Shown here: piece after piece, positions 25,944 through 34,926 of the stretch
Numbering within the stretch: position 1 is the stretch's first letter
How the letters are laid out: each line of letters starts with the position of its first letter
Notes under the pieces: model-generated
What the model saw: the letters and a program-made list of their open reading frames with translations, nothing else
What the model was told of the DNA's origin: nothing
The model's database searches: none
Made by a program: the position numbers and the translations under genes
Origin: JAZDCZ01 sp046757925
GTDB taxonomy: Bacteria > Gemmatimonadota > Gemmatimonadetes > Gemmatimonadales > GWC2-71-9
Direction of reading: 5' to 3'
NCBI GenBank assembly: GCA_046757925.1
Contig: JBHHZE010000010.1
Location: 1 to 64,000 of the forward strand
DNA length: 64,000 bases

Positions 25944-26552
25944 ATGTCTCGACCAGATCCAAATGTAGCGATCGTGCATGCGGACGAGAGCTGCCTTGGC
26001 AACGGGAGGGAGGGTCGGAACCCCGGTGGTGCCGCCTCCCTCGTCGAACGTTGGGTCCAAGACTCCATCGTGCGTCAGGATCTCTACATTTCATCCCCCG
26101 ATACCACAAACAATCGGATGGCGCTGGCCGGCGCGATCGCCACATTTGCCACGCTGGGTGCTGAGGGGGGGCCGCATGCGGTACTGTACGTTTCCGACTC
26201 CCAGTACCTCGTCAAAGGAATGAACGAGTGGGTTCCCGACTGGCGTGCACGTGGTTGGCGCCGAAAGGCTGGCAGAATAGAGAATCTGGAGCTGTGGCAA
26301 ACATTGGTTCGGACAGCCGAACCTTTCCAGATAACTTGGAGATGGGTTCGCGGACACGCAGACCATCCAAAGAACGAATACGTGAACGATCTCGCAATCC
26401 ACGCGGCAGAGACTCAAGCCACCTCTGCGGCGATGGTACCGTCCAGATTCGACGAGTGGCTCGAAGATAGGGAATCTCGCGGAAAATTTTGCGATTACAA
26501 CCCGGATATAGATCTGGCAGACTTCAGCGCCGAGCTGGCAAGACTCGAATGA
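25944..26552 (+). CDS. rnhA: RNase H1-family protein with altered active site
   Basis: A 202-residue RNase HI-like protein; the family cleaves RNA in RNA-DNA hybrids. The fold is clear: VAIVHADESCLGN (first catalytic Asp), TNNRMAL, YVSDSQYLVKGMNEW (third acid), and VRGHADHPKNEYVNDLA (loop His and last Asp). The second acid, the Glu of the usual TNNRMEL (E. coli Glu48), is Ala here. Family knowledge says that loss of this Glu abolishes or greatly weakens catalysis. About 45 extra C-terminal residues follow the domain. Its stop overlaps the start of the dCMP deaminase gene (ATGA), so both are on one transcript. Confidence 0.85.
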   Translation: MSRPDPNVAIVHADESCLGNGREGRNPGGAASLVERWVQDSIVRQDLYISSPDTTNNRMALAGAIATFATLGAEGGPHAVLYVSDSQYLVKGMNEWVPDWRARGWRRKAGRIENLELWQTLVRTAEPFQITWRWVRGHADHPKNEYVNDLAIHAAETQATSAAMVPSRFDEWLEDRESRGKFCDYNPDIDLADFSAELARLE

Positions 26553-27049
26553 CATTATTCAAAGATGGAGTATGTGAGAATTCGCATCCGCTCAACTTGT
26601 TGCCGGATGGCAGTCCGACACAGGTAGAACGAATTCCATTGTACGAGGTTTACATGCGCATGGCGGAGGAACTAGCCAAGAGATCTACCTGTACCCGATT
26701 ACAGGTCGGAACCGTCGTAACCGATGCGTCGCTTGAAAACGTGGTCGCAATCGGTTACAACGGTAACGCGCGTGGCCTCCCCAACAGGTGTGACTCCACC
26801 GTTCCCGGCTCATGTGGATGCATTCACTCCGAAGTGAATGCGTTAGTCAAGGCACCGGGTGACATGCGTGACAAGGTCGTCTTCGTCACCGCGAGTCCCT
26901 GCATCATGTGCGCCAAGCTGATGATCAATTCCGGTACCACACACGTTTTCTACCGCAGCCTATATCGCGATCCCAGCGGGATCGAACTCTTGACCTCAGC
27001 CGGAGTGACACCCGTTAGATATGACAGGTGGGCATCCGAGTGGCGATGA
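26549..27049 (+). CDS. Deoxycytidylate (dCMP/CMP) deaminase family protein
   Basis: A 166-residue zinc deaminase with CIHSEVNAL (zinc His and catalytic Glu) and SPCIMCAKLMINSG (the two zinc Cys), the dCMP-deaminase pattern. It would turn dCMP into dUMP, the substrate of thymidylate synthase; thyA is 7 kb downstream. The ATG at 26549 overlaps the RNase H stop by ATGA. The longer frame start at 26489 lies inside RNase H and is rejected. The N-terminal ~30 residues before PLYEVYMRMAEELAKRS are longer than usual. Confidence 0.88.
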   Translation: MTLFKDGVCENSHPLNLLPDGSPTQVERIPLYEVYMRMAEELAKRSTCTRLQVGTVVTDASLENVVAIGYNGNARGLPNRCDSTVPGSCGCIHSEVNALVKAPGDMRDKVVFVTASPCIMCAKLMINSGTTHVFYRSLYRDPSGIELLTSAGVTPVRYDRWASEWR

Positions 27050-27058
27050 GGGAGGTCC

Positions 27059-27790
27059 ATGGACGACCTTGAAAGATTGTTTCGTGGCCTGGTGAGTGCT
27101 CTCGGTTCGGAGGGGACCGGAGGGTCGGACGAAGTGTTTGAGATATCCGAACTCTATCAGAACATCCTGCCCTACCGCCAATACAAGAAATCTCTCGGCT
27201 TCGATTCGCACCAGGATTACGAAATGGCGATGCTCCGCCTACTGGCGGGAGAAGACGGATACGCCGCCGTGGAGCCTGTTGAAATCCAGCAGTCGCTTCT
27301 CGAGGAAGCACAATCCATCAATCCCAATCCTGCAGCCTTCCGCGAGTTCGCGGCGGCACGGGTTCGGCTGAACCGAGAGGCGGTGCGAAGAGTAACTCAG
27401 GCTGCCGAAGCCTACGCTCCCCCCGATACGCCGGACGAAATGAGCGACTCCGCTGAGAAGACGGCGGTCGACGAGAAGACGCCTCGGGTGCTGGAAGAAA
27501 CGGCGCCGGAGAAGCACGATCAACCAGAGTCTGTCCCACCAGGGAAGAGAGGTCCCGTGTTCGAACCGGTAGAAGCTGAGATCACGACACCGACGACCGA
27601 GTATCGGGACTCGGTGGAGCCGCGCTCGTGCCCGCATTGCAACGACGAGCTCCCCAGCCGCAGACAGGTCATCTTCTGCCCATTCTGTGGCAACAGGGTG
27701 GCGCCCATAGAATGTCCGACGTGCGGGAGTGAGATTGAACCCAGTTGGAAGTTTTGCGTGACCTGCGGCCACCCGCGCGGCGATGAATAA
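27059..27790 (+). CDS. Double zinc-ribbon protein
   Basis: A 243-residue protein with a helical N-terminal half (about 1-110, containing a conserved-looking YRQYKKSLGFDSHQDYEMA), a long acidic/proline-rich linker (about 115-185), and two C-terminal zinc ribbons. The ribbons read CPHCNDELPSRRQVIFCPFC and CPTCGSEIEPSWKFCVTC. Such proteins are generally adaptor or nucleic-acid-associated factors of unknown role. It starts 9 bases after the deaminase gene and overlaps the next gene by 8 bases, indicating one operon. Confidence 0.75.
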   Translation: MDDLERLFRGLVSALGSEGTGGSDEVFEISELYQNILPYRQYKKSLGFDSHQDYEMAMLRLLAGEDGYAAVEPVEIQQSLLEEAQSINPNPAAFREFAAARVRLNREAVRRVTQAAEAYAPPDTPDEMSDSAEKTAVDEKTPRVLEETAPEKHDQPESVPPGKRGPVFEPVEAEITTPTTEYRDSVEPRSCPHCNDELPSRRQVIFCPFCGNRVAPIECPTCGSEIEPSWKFCVTCGHPRGDE

Positions 27791-28865
27791 GTCCCAAGCT
27801 CACGAAGTCTCTGTTGCAGTCATTCCGGGGGACGGTATCGGCCCCGAGGTAGTTGCCGCGGCGTTGCCGGCGATAGATGCTGTGGCTCGTACCAGCGGTG
27901 TTCAAGTGAAGTGGAACGAACTGCCTTACGGAGCCGACCACTATCTGGCAACAGGCGAGACACTGCCGGATTCAGCGTTCGAGGACATACGTGACACTGC
28001 AGACGCCGTGCTCCTGGGAGCCCTTGGCGACCCTCGCGTGCCTAGCAACGAGCACGCACGCGACATTCTACTGGGACTCCGGTTCAGACTCGACCTATAC
28101 ATCAACTTCAGACCGTGTGTTCTGCTACACCCCGATCTTTGCCCGCTCAAATCGAAACCAGCGACTGCCGTGCGTAACATCGACTTCGCGATTTTTCGGG
28201 AGAACACCGAGGGCCTCTACCTGGGTCGAGGCAGCACAAAAAACGAAGGATCTCCTGACGAGGAATGCATCGCCGAGGAGGTTCATACCTACCCCAAGGT
28301 GTCGCGCATAATACGGGCGGCCTTCGAATGGGCGGCTGCGAACGGCAAGTCTCGCATAACCATGGCAGACAAGTCGAATGCAATTCCCGCTCACAGGCTC
28401 TGGTGTCACCTGTTCGAGAAAATCGGCGACGACTACCCTGAGATCGAGGGCGAGCATTGGTACGTGGACGCGTTGGCGATGGAGATGGTGCGTGAGCCCG
28501 AACGGTTTCAGGTCATCGTGACCAACAACTTGCTGGGAGACATCTTGTCCGACTTGGGCGCCCAACTGGTTGGCGGATTGGGTATGGCAGCCAGCGCCAA
28601 CTTGCATCCCGGTCGCCCCGGACTATTCGAACCGGTTCACGGATCTGCACCGCCGTTGGCCGGAACGCGTACTGCGAATCCCATGGCCGCGCTGCGGACA
28701 GGAGCGTTGCTGATGGCCGATCTGGGGTACGAAGATGCTGCGCGAGCCCTCGACTCTGCGGTGCGAGCTGCTCTTGCAGCTGGCGTTACGACTCCAGATT
28801 TGGGGGGCCAAGCCTCTACCTTGGATGTAGCCGGCTGGGTCACGGACTACTTGGCCGCCAATTAG
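27783..28865 (+). CDS. Isocitrate/isopropylmalate dehydrogenase family protein (LeuB-like)
   Basis: A 360-residue beta-decarboxylating dehydrogenase. It has VIPGDGIGPEVV at the N-terminus, a substrate-arginine region LGLRFRLDLYINFRP, the FRENTEGLYLGRGS loop, ADKSNAIP, the metal-binding Asp segments (YVDALAMEMV, NNLLGDILSDLGA), and the NAD-binding EPVHGSAPPLAG. The substrate class is uncertain: the RENTEGLY loop is closer to homoisocitrate or tartrate dehydrogenases than to the RELTGGIYFG of typical LeuB. No leuA, leuC or leuD is nearby. It overlaps the zinc-ribbon gene by 8 bases. Confidence 0.82.
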   Translation: MNKSQAHEVSVAVIPGDGIGPEVVAAALPAIDAVARTSGVQVKWNELPYGADHYLATGETLPDSAFEDIRDTADAVLLGALGDPRVPSNEHARDILLGLRFRLDLYINFRPCVLLHPDLCPLKSKPATAVRNIDFAIFRENTEGLYLGRGSTKNEGSPDEECIAEEVHTYPKVSRIIRAAFEWAAANGKSRITMADKSNAIPAHRLWCHLFEKIGDDYPEIEGEHWYVDALAMEMVREPERFQVIVTNNLLGDILSDLGAQLVGGLGMAASANLHPGRPGLFEPVHGSAPPLAGTRTANPMAALRTGALLMADLGYEDAARALDSAVRAALAAGVTTPDLGGQASTLDVAGWVTDYLAAN

Positions 28866-28973
28866 AAGCCGGTTCGATGCACCCCCGTCCGGAACAAAGG
28901 GAGTTGCCCGTCTATTCTCACTCCAGTGATATTGCTGTCCTGACATTTTTTCACTGATGCGGAGATATATCCC

Positions 28974-30179
28974 ATGAAGACCCAGGGTAAGAATAAAGAC
29001 GTCGTATTCCTGTCCGGTGTACGGACGGGGTTCGGCAAGTTCGGTGGCACTCTCCAGCGTTTTTCCGCTACGCAGCTCGGAACAGCCGCGGCCAAGTGCG
29101 CGCTAGAGCGCTCCGGTATCGAAGCCGCACGAGTGAACCACGTGATTTTTGGAAACGCTCAACAGACATCGGCCGATGCCATCTATCTGGCCCGTCACGT
29201 AGGTCTCAACGCCGGGTTGCCGATCGAGACCCCAGCGGTGACTGTGAACCGTCTCTGCGGCTCCGGCTTCGAATCGATCATCCAGGGCGCCATGCGCATT
29301 CTGCTGGACGAGTGCAACGTCGTTCTGGCGGGTGGAACCGAATCGATGAGCCAAGCACCGCACGTAGTCCGCGGGGCCCGGTGGGGACTGAGACTCGGCC
29401 CAGCCGCGCAGCTCGAAGACAGCCTTTGGGAAGCCCTCACCGATCCGCAGTGCGGATTCTCCATGGCTGAAACGGCGGAGAACATCGCAGAGAAGTATGG
29501 CCTCACCAGAGAGGAAGTTGACGAGTTCGCGCTCGCGAGCCAGCAGCGGGCCAAGAAGGCCTGGGACGAAGGCGTCTTCGAGCAAGAGATAGCACCGATC
29601 CAGGTCAAGAATCGCAAAACGAAACAGCTGGTCGACTGGGGAGCCGACGAACACATGCGCCCCGATACGACTCTGGAGGGTTTGTTGGCACTCAAGCCTT
29701 ACTTCAAGAAGGACGGGCTGGTTACCGCCGGCAACGCATCCGGCATTTGCGATGGCGCCGGAGCCACGGTGATAGCAAGTGCGAGATTCGCCGCCGAACA
29801 GAACAGGGAGCCTCTGGGCCGCCTCGTGGCGTGGGCTACGGCCGGCGTAGAACCGAAGTTCATGGGGCTTGGCCCTGTACCGGCGATCCGCCAAGCACTC
29901 GAAGTAGCCGGCATGTCGCTTGACGACATAGATCTGGTGGAGGTAAACGAGGCATTTGCGCCACAGGCGGTTGCGGTTGCGAAGGAGTTGGGCCTGGATC
30001 ATGAGCGCACCAACGTGCATGGTGGAGCCATCGCCATCGGGCACCCACTTGCGGCCAGTGGTACGCGCATCACAATCCACCTGCTGCACGCGCTGAGACG
30101 CGCTAACAAGCGTTACGGTATAGGCTCGGCGTGTATAGGTGGAGGGCAGGGTGCGGCGGTAATAGTGGAGGCCTTCTGA
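28974..30179 (+). CDS. Acetyl-CoA acetyltransferase (thiolase)
   Basis: A 401-residue thiolase catalysing reversible condensation of two acyl-CoAs, or beta-ketoacyl-CoA cleavage. The nucleophile cysteine is in VNRLCGSGFESI, the His in GGAIAIGHPLAASGTRI, and the second Cys in GSACIGGGQGAA. With the 3-hydroxyacyl-CoA dehydrogenase 0.9 kb downstream it could provide fatty-acid or butyrate/PHB-type beta-oxidation steps. It begins about 110 bases after the dehydrogenase gene. Confidence 0.94.
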   Translation: MKTQGKNKDVVFLSGVRTGFGKFGGTLQRFSATQLGTAAAKCALERSGIEAARVNHVIFGNAQQTSADAIYLARHVGLNAGLPIETPAVTVNRLCGSGFESIIQGAMRILLDECNVVLAGGTESMSQAPHVVRGARWGLRLGPAAQLEDSLWEALTDPQCGFSMAETAENIAEKYGLTREEVDEFALASQQRAKKAWDEGVFEQEIAPIQVKNRKTKQLVDWGADEHMRPDTTLEGLLALKPYFKKDGLVTAGNASGICDGAGATVIASARFAAEQNREPLGRLVAWATAGVEPKFMGLGPVPAIRQALEVAGMSLDDIDLVEVNEAFAPQAVAVAKELGLDHERTNVHGGAIAIGHPLAASGTRITIHLLHALRRANKRYGIGSACIGGGQGAAVIVEAF

Positions 30180-30214
30180 TGGTATTTGTTCGGGCACGCC
30201 TTTAGGGACTAGGT

Positions 30215-31045
30215 ATGGAAAACATTGTGCCGTCGGCCGACCGCATCGACCGGGCCGCTTTGCAGCGCATCATCCAACGCGCCGCAGAGCTGCAGGCCCA
30301 GGAACGCGACCTCGGCGAGGACTTGACCGAATCCGAGTTGCTGCAACTCGGCGAGGAAGTCGGCATATCCTCCACTCATCTTCGCAAGGCACTCGAGGAA
30401 GAGAGGAGCCAGGCCCTGGCGCGAGCCGGCAGCTCCAAGCTGGCCTGGCTCCTGGGACCACGACGCATCGCCGCGCACAGAATCGTGCCCGGCCGCAGAG
30501 AGGATCTCGCGGAGGCGCTCTATCAGTGGCTCACTCACGGTGAACTCCTTCAGGTCAAACGCAGGTATCCAGACCGACGCTCGTGGGAACGCAAAGGCGG
30601 GACATTGGCGACCCTCCAGCGGTCGCTGGGTTTCAGCGGCAACAGATTCCTCCTGTCACGCGCGCGCGAGGTTGGCGAGCGAGTAGTGCAGATCGACAAA
30701 AAACAATGTCACGTCGAACTCACAGCAGACATCGCCAACACTTTCAACGCTTACCTTGCAGGGTGCGGGACGGTTGTTGGTGGCGGCGCGGCCACCACCG
30801 GTATCGCGTTGGCAATTGGCGTGATGGCACCCGTGGCGGTTGTTCCCGTCCTAATCGGCCTCCCAATAGCGGTCGCGACAGCAAGGAGCCGGCGTTCCCA
30901 TGTCGATAGATTGCGCGTGGCACTGGAGCAGATCCTCGACCGATTGGAACATGGAGAACTAGACGCTCGGCCAGGATCGAGTGTGTCGGCGGCCGGTGCG
31001 GTAGGCCGGATCGCTAGCGAAATCAGGAAGAATCTCGGAGTATGA
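30215..31045 (+). CDS. Hypothetical membrane protein
   Basis: A 276-residue protein of unknown family. The N-terminal half (about 1-80) is helical and charged, with a SHOCT-like stretch LTESELLQLGEEVGISSTHL. A middle region of strands is followed by a hydrophobic hairpin (about 177-225, GTVVGGGAATTGIALAIGVM and VAVVPVLIGLPIAVATA), and the C-terminal helix is again charged. It lies between thiolase (35 bases upstream) and the hydroxyacyl-CoA dehydrogenase (34 bases downstream) on the same strand, so it probably shares their transcript. Confidence 0.6.
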   Translation: MENIVPSADRIDRAALQRIIQRAAELQAQERDLGEDLTESELLQLGEEVGISSTHLRKALEEERSQALARAGSSKLAWLLGPRRIAAHRIVPGRREDLAEALYQWLTHGELLQVKRRYPDRRSWERKGGTLATLQRSLGFSGNRFLLSRAREVGERVVQIDKKQCHVELTADIANTFNAYLAGCGTVVGGGAATTGIALAIGVMAPVAVVPVLIGLPIAVATARSRRSHVDRLRVALEQILDRLEHGELDARPGSSVSAAGAVGRIASEIRKNLGV

Positions 31046-31079
31046 ATCAACAAACTTCAAACCGTCGGGTAGGGAAGAC

Positions 31080-31967
31080 ATGACAAGCATAAAGACTGTA
31101 GGTGTATTGGGATGCGGTTTAATGGGTAGAGGCATCGCACAAGTGGCAGCCCAGAGCGGCTTTAGCACCGTAGTGCGCGAAGTCACCGATGAATTGAACA
31201 CAAAAGGTGAAGCCGCAATCGTGAAATCGCTCGGCAAGTTCGTGGAGAAAGGGAAGTTGACCGAAGACGACAAGGCTGCGACGCTCGACCGACTGACCTT
31301 CACCACTAGCACCAGCGACCTGAGCAACGCCGACATAATTGTCGAGGCCGTAACTGAGGATCTCGAGATCAAGAACGCTCTGTGGAAGGAATTGGACAGT
31401 CTTTGCGGCCCGGATACGATCTTTGCATCCAACACATCCAGCCTGACGATTGCGGCGATGGCAGCGGCAACGCAAAGAGGAGACCGATTCGTCGGGTTGC
31501 ATTTCTTCAATCCTGTCCCACTCATGAAGCTAGTGGAAGTGGTTCGCACCGTGACCACCAGCTCCGAAACAATGGAACGAGCGATTCAGTTTGCAGGCTC
31601 CTTGGGAAAAGAGCCTATTGCTGCAAAGGATAACTCCGGATTCATTGTGAATCTCCTGCTGGTGCCGTATCTGCTCGATGCCATCCGTGCTGTGGAGCAT
31701 GGAGTGGGTTCAGTACAGGATATCGACAAGGGTATGGTGTTGGGAACCGGATATCCGATGGGACCTTTCACGTTGCTCGATTTCGTTGGGCTCGACACGA
31801 CCTACAAGATTGCGGAAATCATGTTCGACGAGTATCGCGACGGGCGCTATGCGCCCACTCCACTCCTCAAACGAATGGTGCTGGCTGGAATGCATGGCAG
31901 GAAGTCGGGCAAGGGTTTTTACGACTACTCGACCAATCCACCCCAAGTAACCGACCTGGGACTCTAG
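31080..31967 (+). CDS. 3-hydroxybutyryl/3-hydroxyacyl-CoA dehydrogenase
   Basis: A 295-residue NAD(P)-dependent dehydrogenase that interconverts 3-hydroxyacyl- and 3-ketoacyl-CoA. It has the Rossmann motif VLGCGLMGRGIAQ, the catalytic His region FVGLHFFNPVPLMKLVEVV, and the C-terminal GYPMGPFTLLDFVGLD and KSGKGFYDY of the PaaH/Hbd group. It pairs functionally with the thiolase upstream. Confidence 0.94.
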   Translation: MTSIKTVGVLGCGLMGRGIAQVAAQSGFSTVVREVTDELNTKGEAAIVKSLGKFVEKGKLTEDDKAATLDRLTFTTSTSDLSNADIIVEAVTEDLEIKNALWKELDSLCGPDTIFASNTSSLTIAAMAAATQRGDRFVGLHFFNPVPLMKLVEVVRTVTTSSETMERAIQFAGSLGKEPIAAKDNSGFIVNLLLVPYLLDAIRAVEHGVGSVQDIDKGMVLGTGYPMGPFTLLDFVGLDTTYKIAEIMFDEYRDGRYAPTPLLKRMVLAGMHGRKSGKGFYDYSTNPPQVTDLGL

Positions 31968-31968
31968 C

Positions 31969-32562
31969 ATGTGGCGGACACCAGCAGAGTTGCACGCGGC
32001 TTTGAACGACTTGCCAGTCGTTTTGCTCATCTTCTCCCTGTTCTTTGATATCGCCGGTGGTCTCACCAAGCGTGAGTCGCTTCGGGCAACCGGCTTCTGG
32101 ACGCTGGTTGCAGGAGCAGGTGGAGCCCTTTTGGCACTGCTCTCGGGCCTGCGGGCTGAAGATACGATTGAACACGGAGGCAGCGTACACCTGGTAATGG
32201 AACGTCACGAAACTCTGGCGATTACCGTTACGATCGTGTTTGGTTTGCTGGCCGCCTGGAGAATACTGCGGAAAGACACGATGGGTAGGAGAGAGAGACC
32301 TGCGTATCTAACTGCAATGGTAATAAGTGGCCTGCTACTCTTCTGGACCGCACATGTCGGAGGGACGATCGTCTTTAGACATGGAGGCGGGGTGCCAACC
32401 GAAGTATTGACCGGGGCCTTGGCAGAACGCGCGGCAGGTCATACTCACGATCCCGGCGAAGAGGACGACGACGACCACGATCACAGCGAGTCAGCAGCCG
32501 GTGACTCCACCGGCGAGGGGGGACACACTGATCCGTCAGGTACGCCTTTGCACCAGCACTAG
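31969..32562 (+). CDS. DUF2231-type membrane protein with histidine/aspartate-rich tail
   Basis: A 197-residue membrane protein with four hydrophobic helices (about 15-35, 42-62, 80-100, 115-140), beginning AELHAALNDLPVVLLIFSLF as in DUF2231 proteins. The C-terminal 45 residues are unusually rich in His, Asp and Glu (GEEDDDDHDHSESA..., ending LHQH) and could bind metal. It begins one base after the dehydrogenase stop and runs into the next gene by 62 bases. Role unknown. Confidence 0.75.
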   Translation: MWRTPAELHAALNDLPVVLLIFSLFFDIAGGLTKRESLRATGFWTLVAGAGGALLALLSGLRAEDTIEHGGSVHLVMERHETLAITVTIVFGLLAAWRILRKDTMGRRERPAYLTAMVISGLLLFWTAHVGGTIVFRHGGGVPTEVLTGALAERAAGHTHDPGEEDDDDHDHSESAAGDSTGEGGHTDPSGTPLHQH

Positions 32563-33028
32563 CCGGGCCATCGCTATCAGTGGGGTAGCTGCGTCAGCGG
32601 TGATCCTGGCCGCATGCGGCGCTGCCAGTTTGCGCCCTGCCATCACTCCCTTCCCACAGGCGCAGGTCGACACGGTATTCACGGCCCCGGATAGTGCTAT
32701 AATACGACTCAACTACCTCCTACTCACCGAAGGACTCGTTTTGCACGTAATCAGCCCCGTCGAAGGATTCGTGGAGACCGAATGGTTCGATGCTGAGACG
32801 CTTGCTACGGGGGACGCCAACAGTCTGGACACCAAAGATCTGGTGCGCCTCAGATTCTGGGCTGACGCGGTGCAGGAAGGGCAAACTGTGGTGGTGGGAG
32901 AGGCTACCAACCGGATATCCGTCGATCCATCACTGCCCATCCGGCAGAAGGAGGCTGTAGTGCCACCGGAGCACCCTGCACACGCCATTCTCACACGAAT
33001 CCTCGATGCGTTGCGGTCGAGTTTCTAA
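32501..33028 (+). CDS. Putative lipoprotein
   Basis: A 175-residue product. After about 20 residues comes a signal segment AIAISGVAASAVILAACGAAS with lipobox LAAC; the true start may be closer to it, but no ATG/GTG/TTG is available between. The mature part is mixed strands and helices (VDTVFTAPDSAIIRLNYLLL, VRLRFWADAV) without a recognised domain. The 5' end overlaps the DUF2231 gene by 62 bases. Confidence 0.6.
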   Translation: MTPPARGDTLIRQVRLCTSTSRAIAISGVAASAVILAACGAASLRPAITPFPQAQVDTVFTAPDSAIIRLNYLLLTEGLVLHVISPVEGFVETEWFDAETLATGDANSLDTKDLVRLRFWADAVQEGQTVVVGEATNRISVDPSLPIRQKEAVVPPEHPAHAILTRILDALRSSF

Positions 33029-33073
33029 CATCCCGCGTCGTGACGTCCGGGTCATGCAGTACGGCAGCTAACC

Positions 33074-34135
33074 ATGGGTGCTGCCGTCCCACTTCCAGAC
33101 CCGACTGAGGATCGCGCTTTCTGCAGCGAAACACTCCCCAAAGTCTCGCGTACGTTCGCGCTGTGTATTCGCTTGCTCCCGGCAGAGCTGGAACATCCAA
33201 TTCTAGTCTCTTACCTCCTTTGCCGAGTGGCAGATACGATCGAAGACACGGTGTCTTTGGATTCAACCAGCAAGGAATCTCTACTATCGCACTTTAGCAG
33301 CTGCCTCGAACGTGATGGACCCAGTGCCGCTCCCCTGGCCGACGCATTTGCCGCCACCAGTGGTAACGACGAAATTCTGGCCAGAGAAGCGGACGCGGTA
33401 CTGAGAGAATTCCACCGACTTCCGACTTCGCAGCAAGATGCCGTTCGGCCGTGGATCCAGAAGATGTGTGAGGGAATGACGGAGTTCGAGAAACCGGATA
33501 GGTCAATCGGTACGATGGATGATTTGGATCGGTACTGCTACTACGTGGCCGGAACCGTTGGGCATCTTCTCACCGAACTCTTCTGTGAATCCAACAAGTC
33601 CATGAGCTCGGCCTGTGCCGAACGCTTGAGATCGCTCGCAACGAGTTTTGGCCTGGGATTACAGCTCACCAACATCATCAAGGATGTAGGTGACGATAGA
33701 AGACGTGGCCGGAGTTTCATTCCACGGCAGCTGTGGCAGTCTGCTGGTACGAGATCGGGTGAACTTGCCAACGAACCCTACAGGCCCGAAGCACAGAGCG
33801 TCATGCGTGCTTTGATCCACAAGGCGAAGCGCCACCTCCGCGATGCTCTGGAGTACACTGTCAACTTACCGCGGAGGATGTACCGAGTTCGGCTTTTCTG
33901 TCTCACATCACTTTATTTCGCGGTGCGTACGATTTACCTGGCCGAGCGGGATCAGCGACTCCTCGATCCGCACCACAAGGTCAAGATATCACGCAGACAG
34001 GTCTACCGCACCGTGGCTACGACGAGGTTGATTGCGCCGTGTAATTCACTCGTGAAAGCGTATTTCAAGAGGCTGGCCGGAGGCGACTCGTGGGCTGACG
34101 CGCGGGAACACCATGTTGGCGGCGTTGTCCGGTGA
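33074..34135 (+). CDS. Squalene/phytoene synthase family protein
   Basis: A 353-residue head-to-head prenyl synthase with the two Asp-rich magnesium motifs DTIED (about residue 56) and DVGDD (about 203), KVSRTFALCIRLLP at the front, and YCYYVAGTVGHLLTELF, closest to squalene-synthase types. It would join two farnesyl (or geranylgeranyl) diphosphates. Its stop overlaps the thyA start (GTGA), an unusual pairing of isoprenoid and folate/dTMP genes. Confidence 0.85.
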   Translation: MGAAVPLPDPTEDRAFCSETLPKVSRTFALCIRLLPAELEHPILVSYLLCRVADTIEDTVSLDSTSKESLLSHFSSCLERDGPSAAPLADAFAATSGNDEILAREADAVLREFHRLPTSQQDAVRPWIQKMCEGMTEFEKPDRSIGTMDDLDRYCYYVAGTVGHLLTELFCESNKSMSSACAERLRSLATSFGLGLQLTNIIKDVGDDRRRGRSFIPRQLWQSAGTRSGELANEPYRPEAQSVMRALIHKAKRHLRDALEYTVNLPRRMYRVRLFCLTSLYFAVRTIYLAERDQRLLDPHHKVKISRRQVYRTVATTRLIAPCNSLVKAYFKRLAGGDSWADAREHHVGGVVR

Positions 34136-34926
34136 GACAGTACCTCGATCTCGTACGGTACGTTCTGGATCACGGTGGACCTAAGGCCGACCGGACCGGT
34201 ACCGGTACTATCAGTACCTTCGGATGTCACATGCGTTTCGACCTGGCCGAAGGATTTCCGCTGCTTACAACGAAAAAACTTCACCTGCGTTCCATCATCT
34301 ACGAGCTCCTCTGGTTTCTCTCAGGCGACACAAACATACGGTATCTAAACCAACACGGCGTGAAGATCTGGGATGAGTGGGCAGACCAAACTGGAGAGTT
34401 GGGCCCGATCTACGGCTACCAATGGCGGTCCTGGCCTACACACGATGGTAGGCACATTGATCAGATCGGCCAACTGGTCGATGAGATTCTCGGACACCCC
34501 GATTCACGGCGTCTCATCGTAAGCGCCTGGAACGTGGCACAAATTCCGGACATGGCACTGCCGCCGTGTCACACATTGTTCCAATTCTATGTGCGCGACG
34601 GCAAGTTGTCGTGCCAGCTGTACCAGCGGAGTGCCGACTTGTTTCTCGGTGTTCCGTTCAACATTGCTTCATACTCCCTACTGACACTCATGCTCGCCAA
34701 AGTCACCGATCTGCTTCCGGGCGAGTTCATTCACGTGCTCGGTGACACACACTTGTACACGAATCACCTACAGCAAGCGCGGCTGCAGCTTACTCGCGAG
34801 CCCAGACCGCTGCCCAAGATGCACATTAACGACCGAGCAAAGTCGATATTCGAGTTTGAGTTCGATGACTTTGAGTTGCGTGGCTATGACCCTCACCCTC
34901 ATATCCCCGCGCACGTAGCCGTATGA
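34132..34926 (+). CDS. thyA: Thymidylate synthase (ThyA)
   Basis: A 264-residue enzyme that methylates dUMP to dTMP using methylenetetrahydrofolate, producing dihydrofolate. Characteristic segments: DRTGTGTISTFGCHMRFDL, the catalytic-Cys loop ALPPCHTLFQFYV, SADLFLGVPFNIASYSLL, and the C-terminal HPHIPAHVAV. The start is GTG, overlapping the synthase gene by 4 bases. Its stop overlaps the DHFR gene by 4 bases, so dTMP synthesis and cofactor recycling are co-translated. Confidence 0.97.
   Translation: MRQYLDLVRYVLDHGGPKADRTGTGTISTFGCHMRFDLAEGFPLLTTKKLHLRSIIYELLWFLSGDTNIRYLNQHGVKIWDEWADQTGELGPIYGYQWRSWPTHDGRHIDQIGQLVDEILGHPDSRRLIVSAWNVAQIPDMALPPCHTLFQFYVRDGKLSCQLYQRSADLFLGVPFNIASYSLLTLMLAKVTDLLPGEFIHVLGDTHLYTNHLQQARLQLTREPRPLPKMHINDRAKSIFEFEFDDFELRGYDPHPHIPAHVAV

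Noticed and set aside
29103..30197. 364-codon minus-strand frame opposite the thiolase
   Set aside because: Shadow of a clear thiolase.
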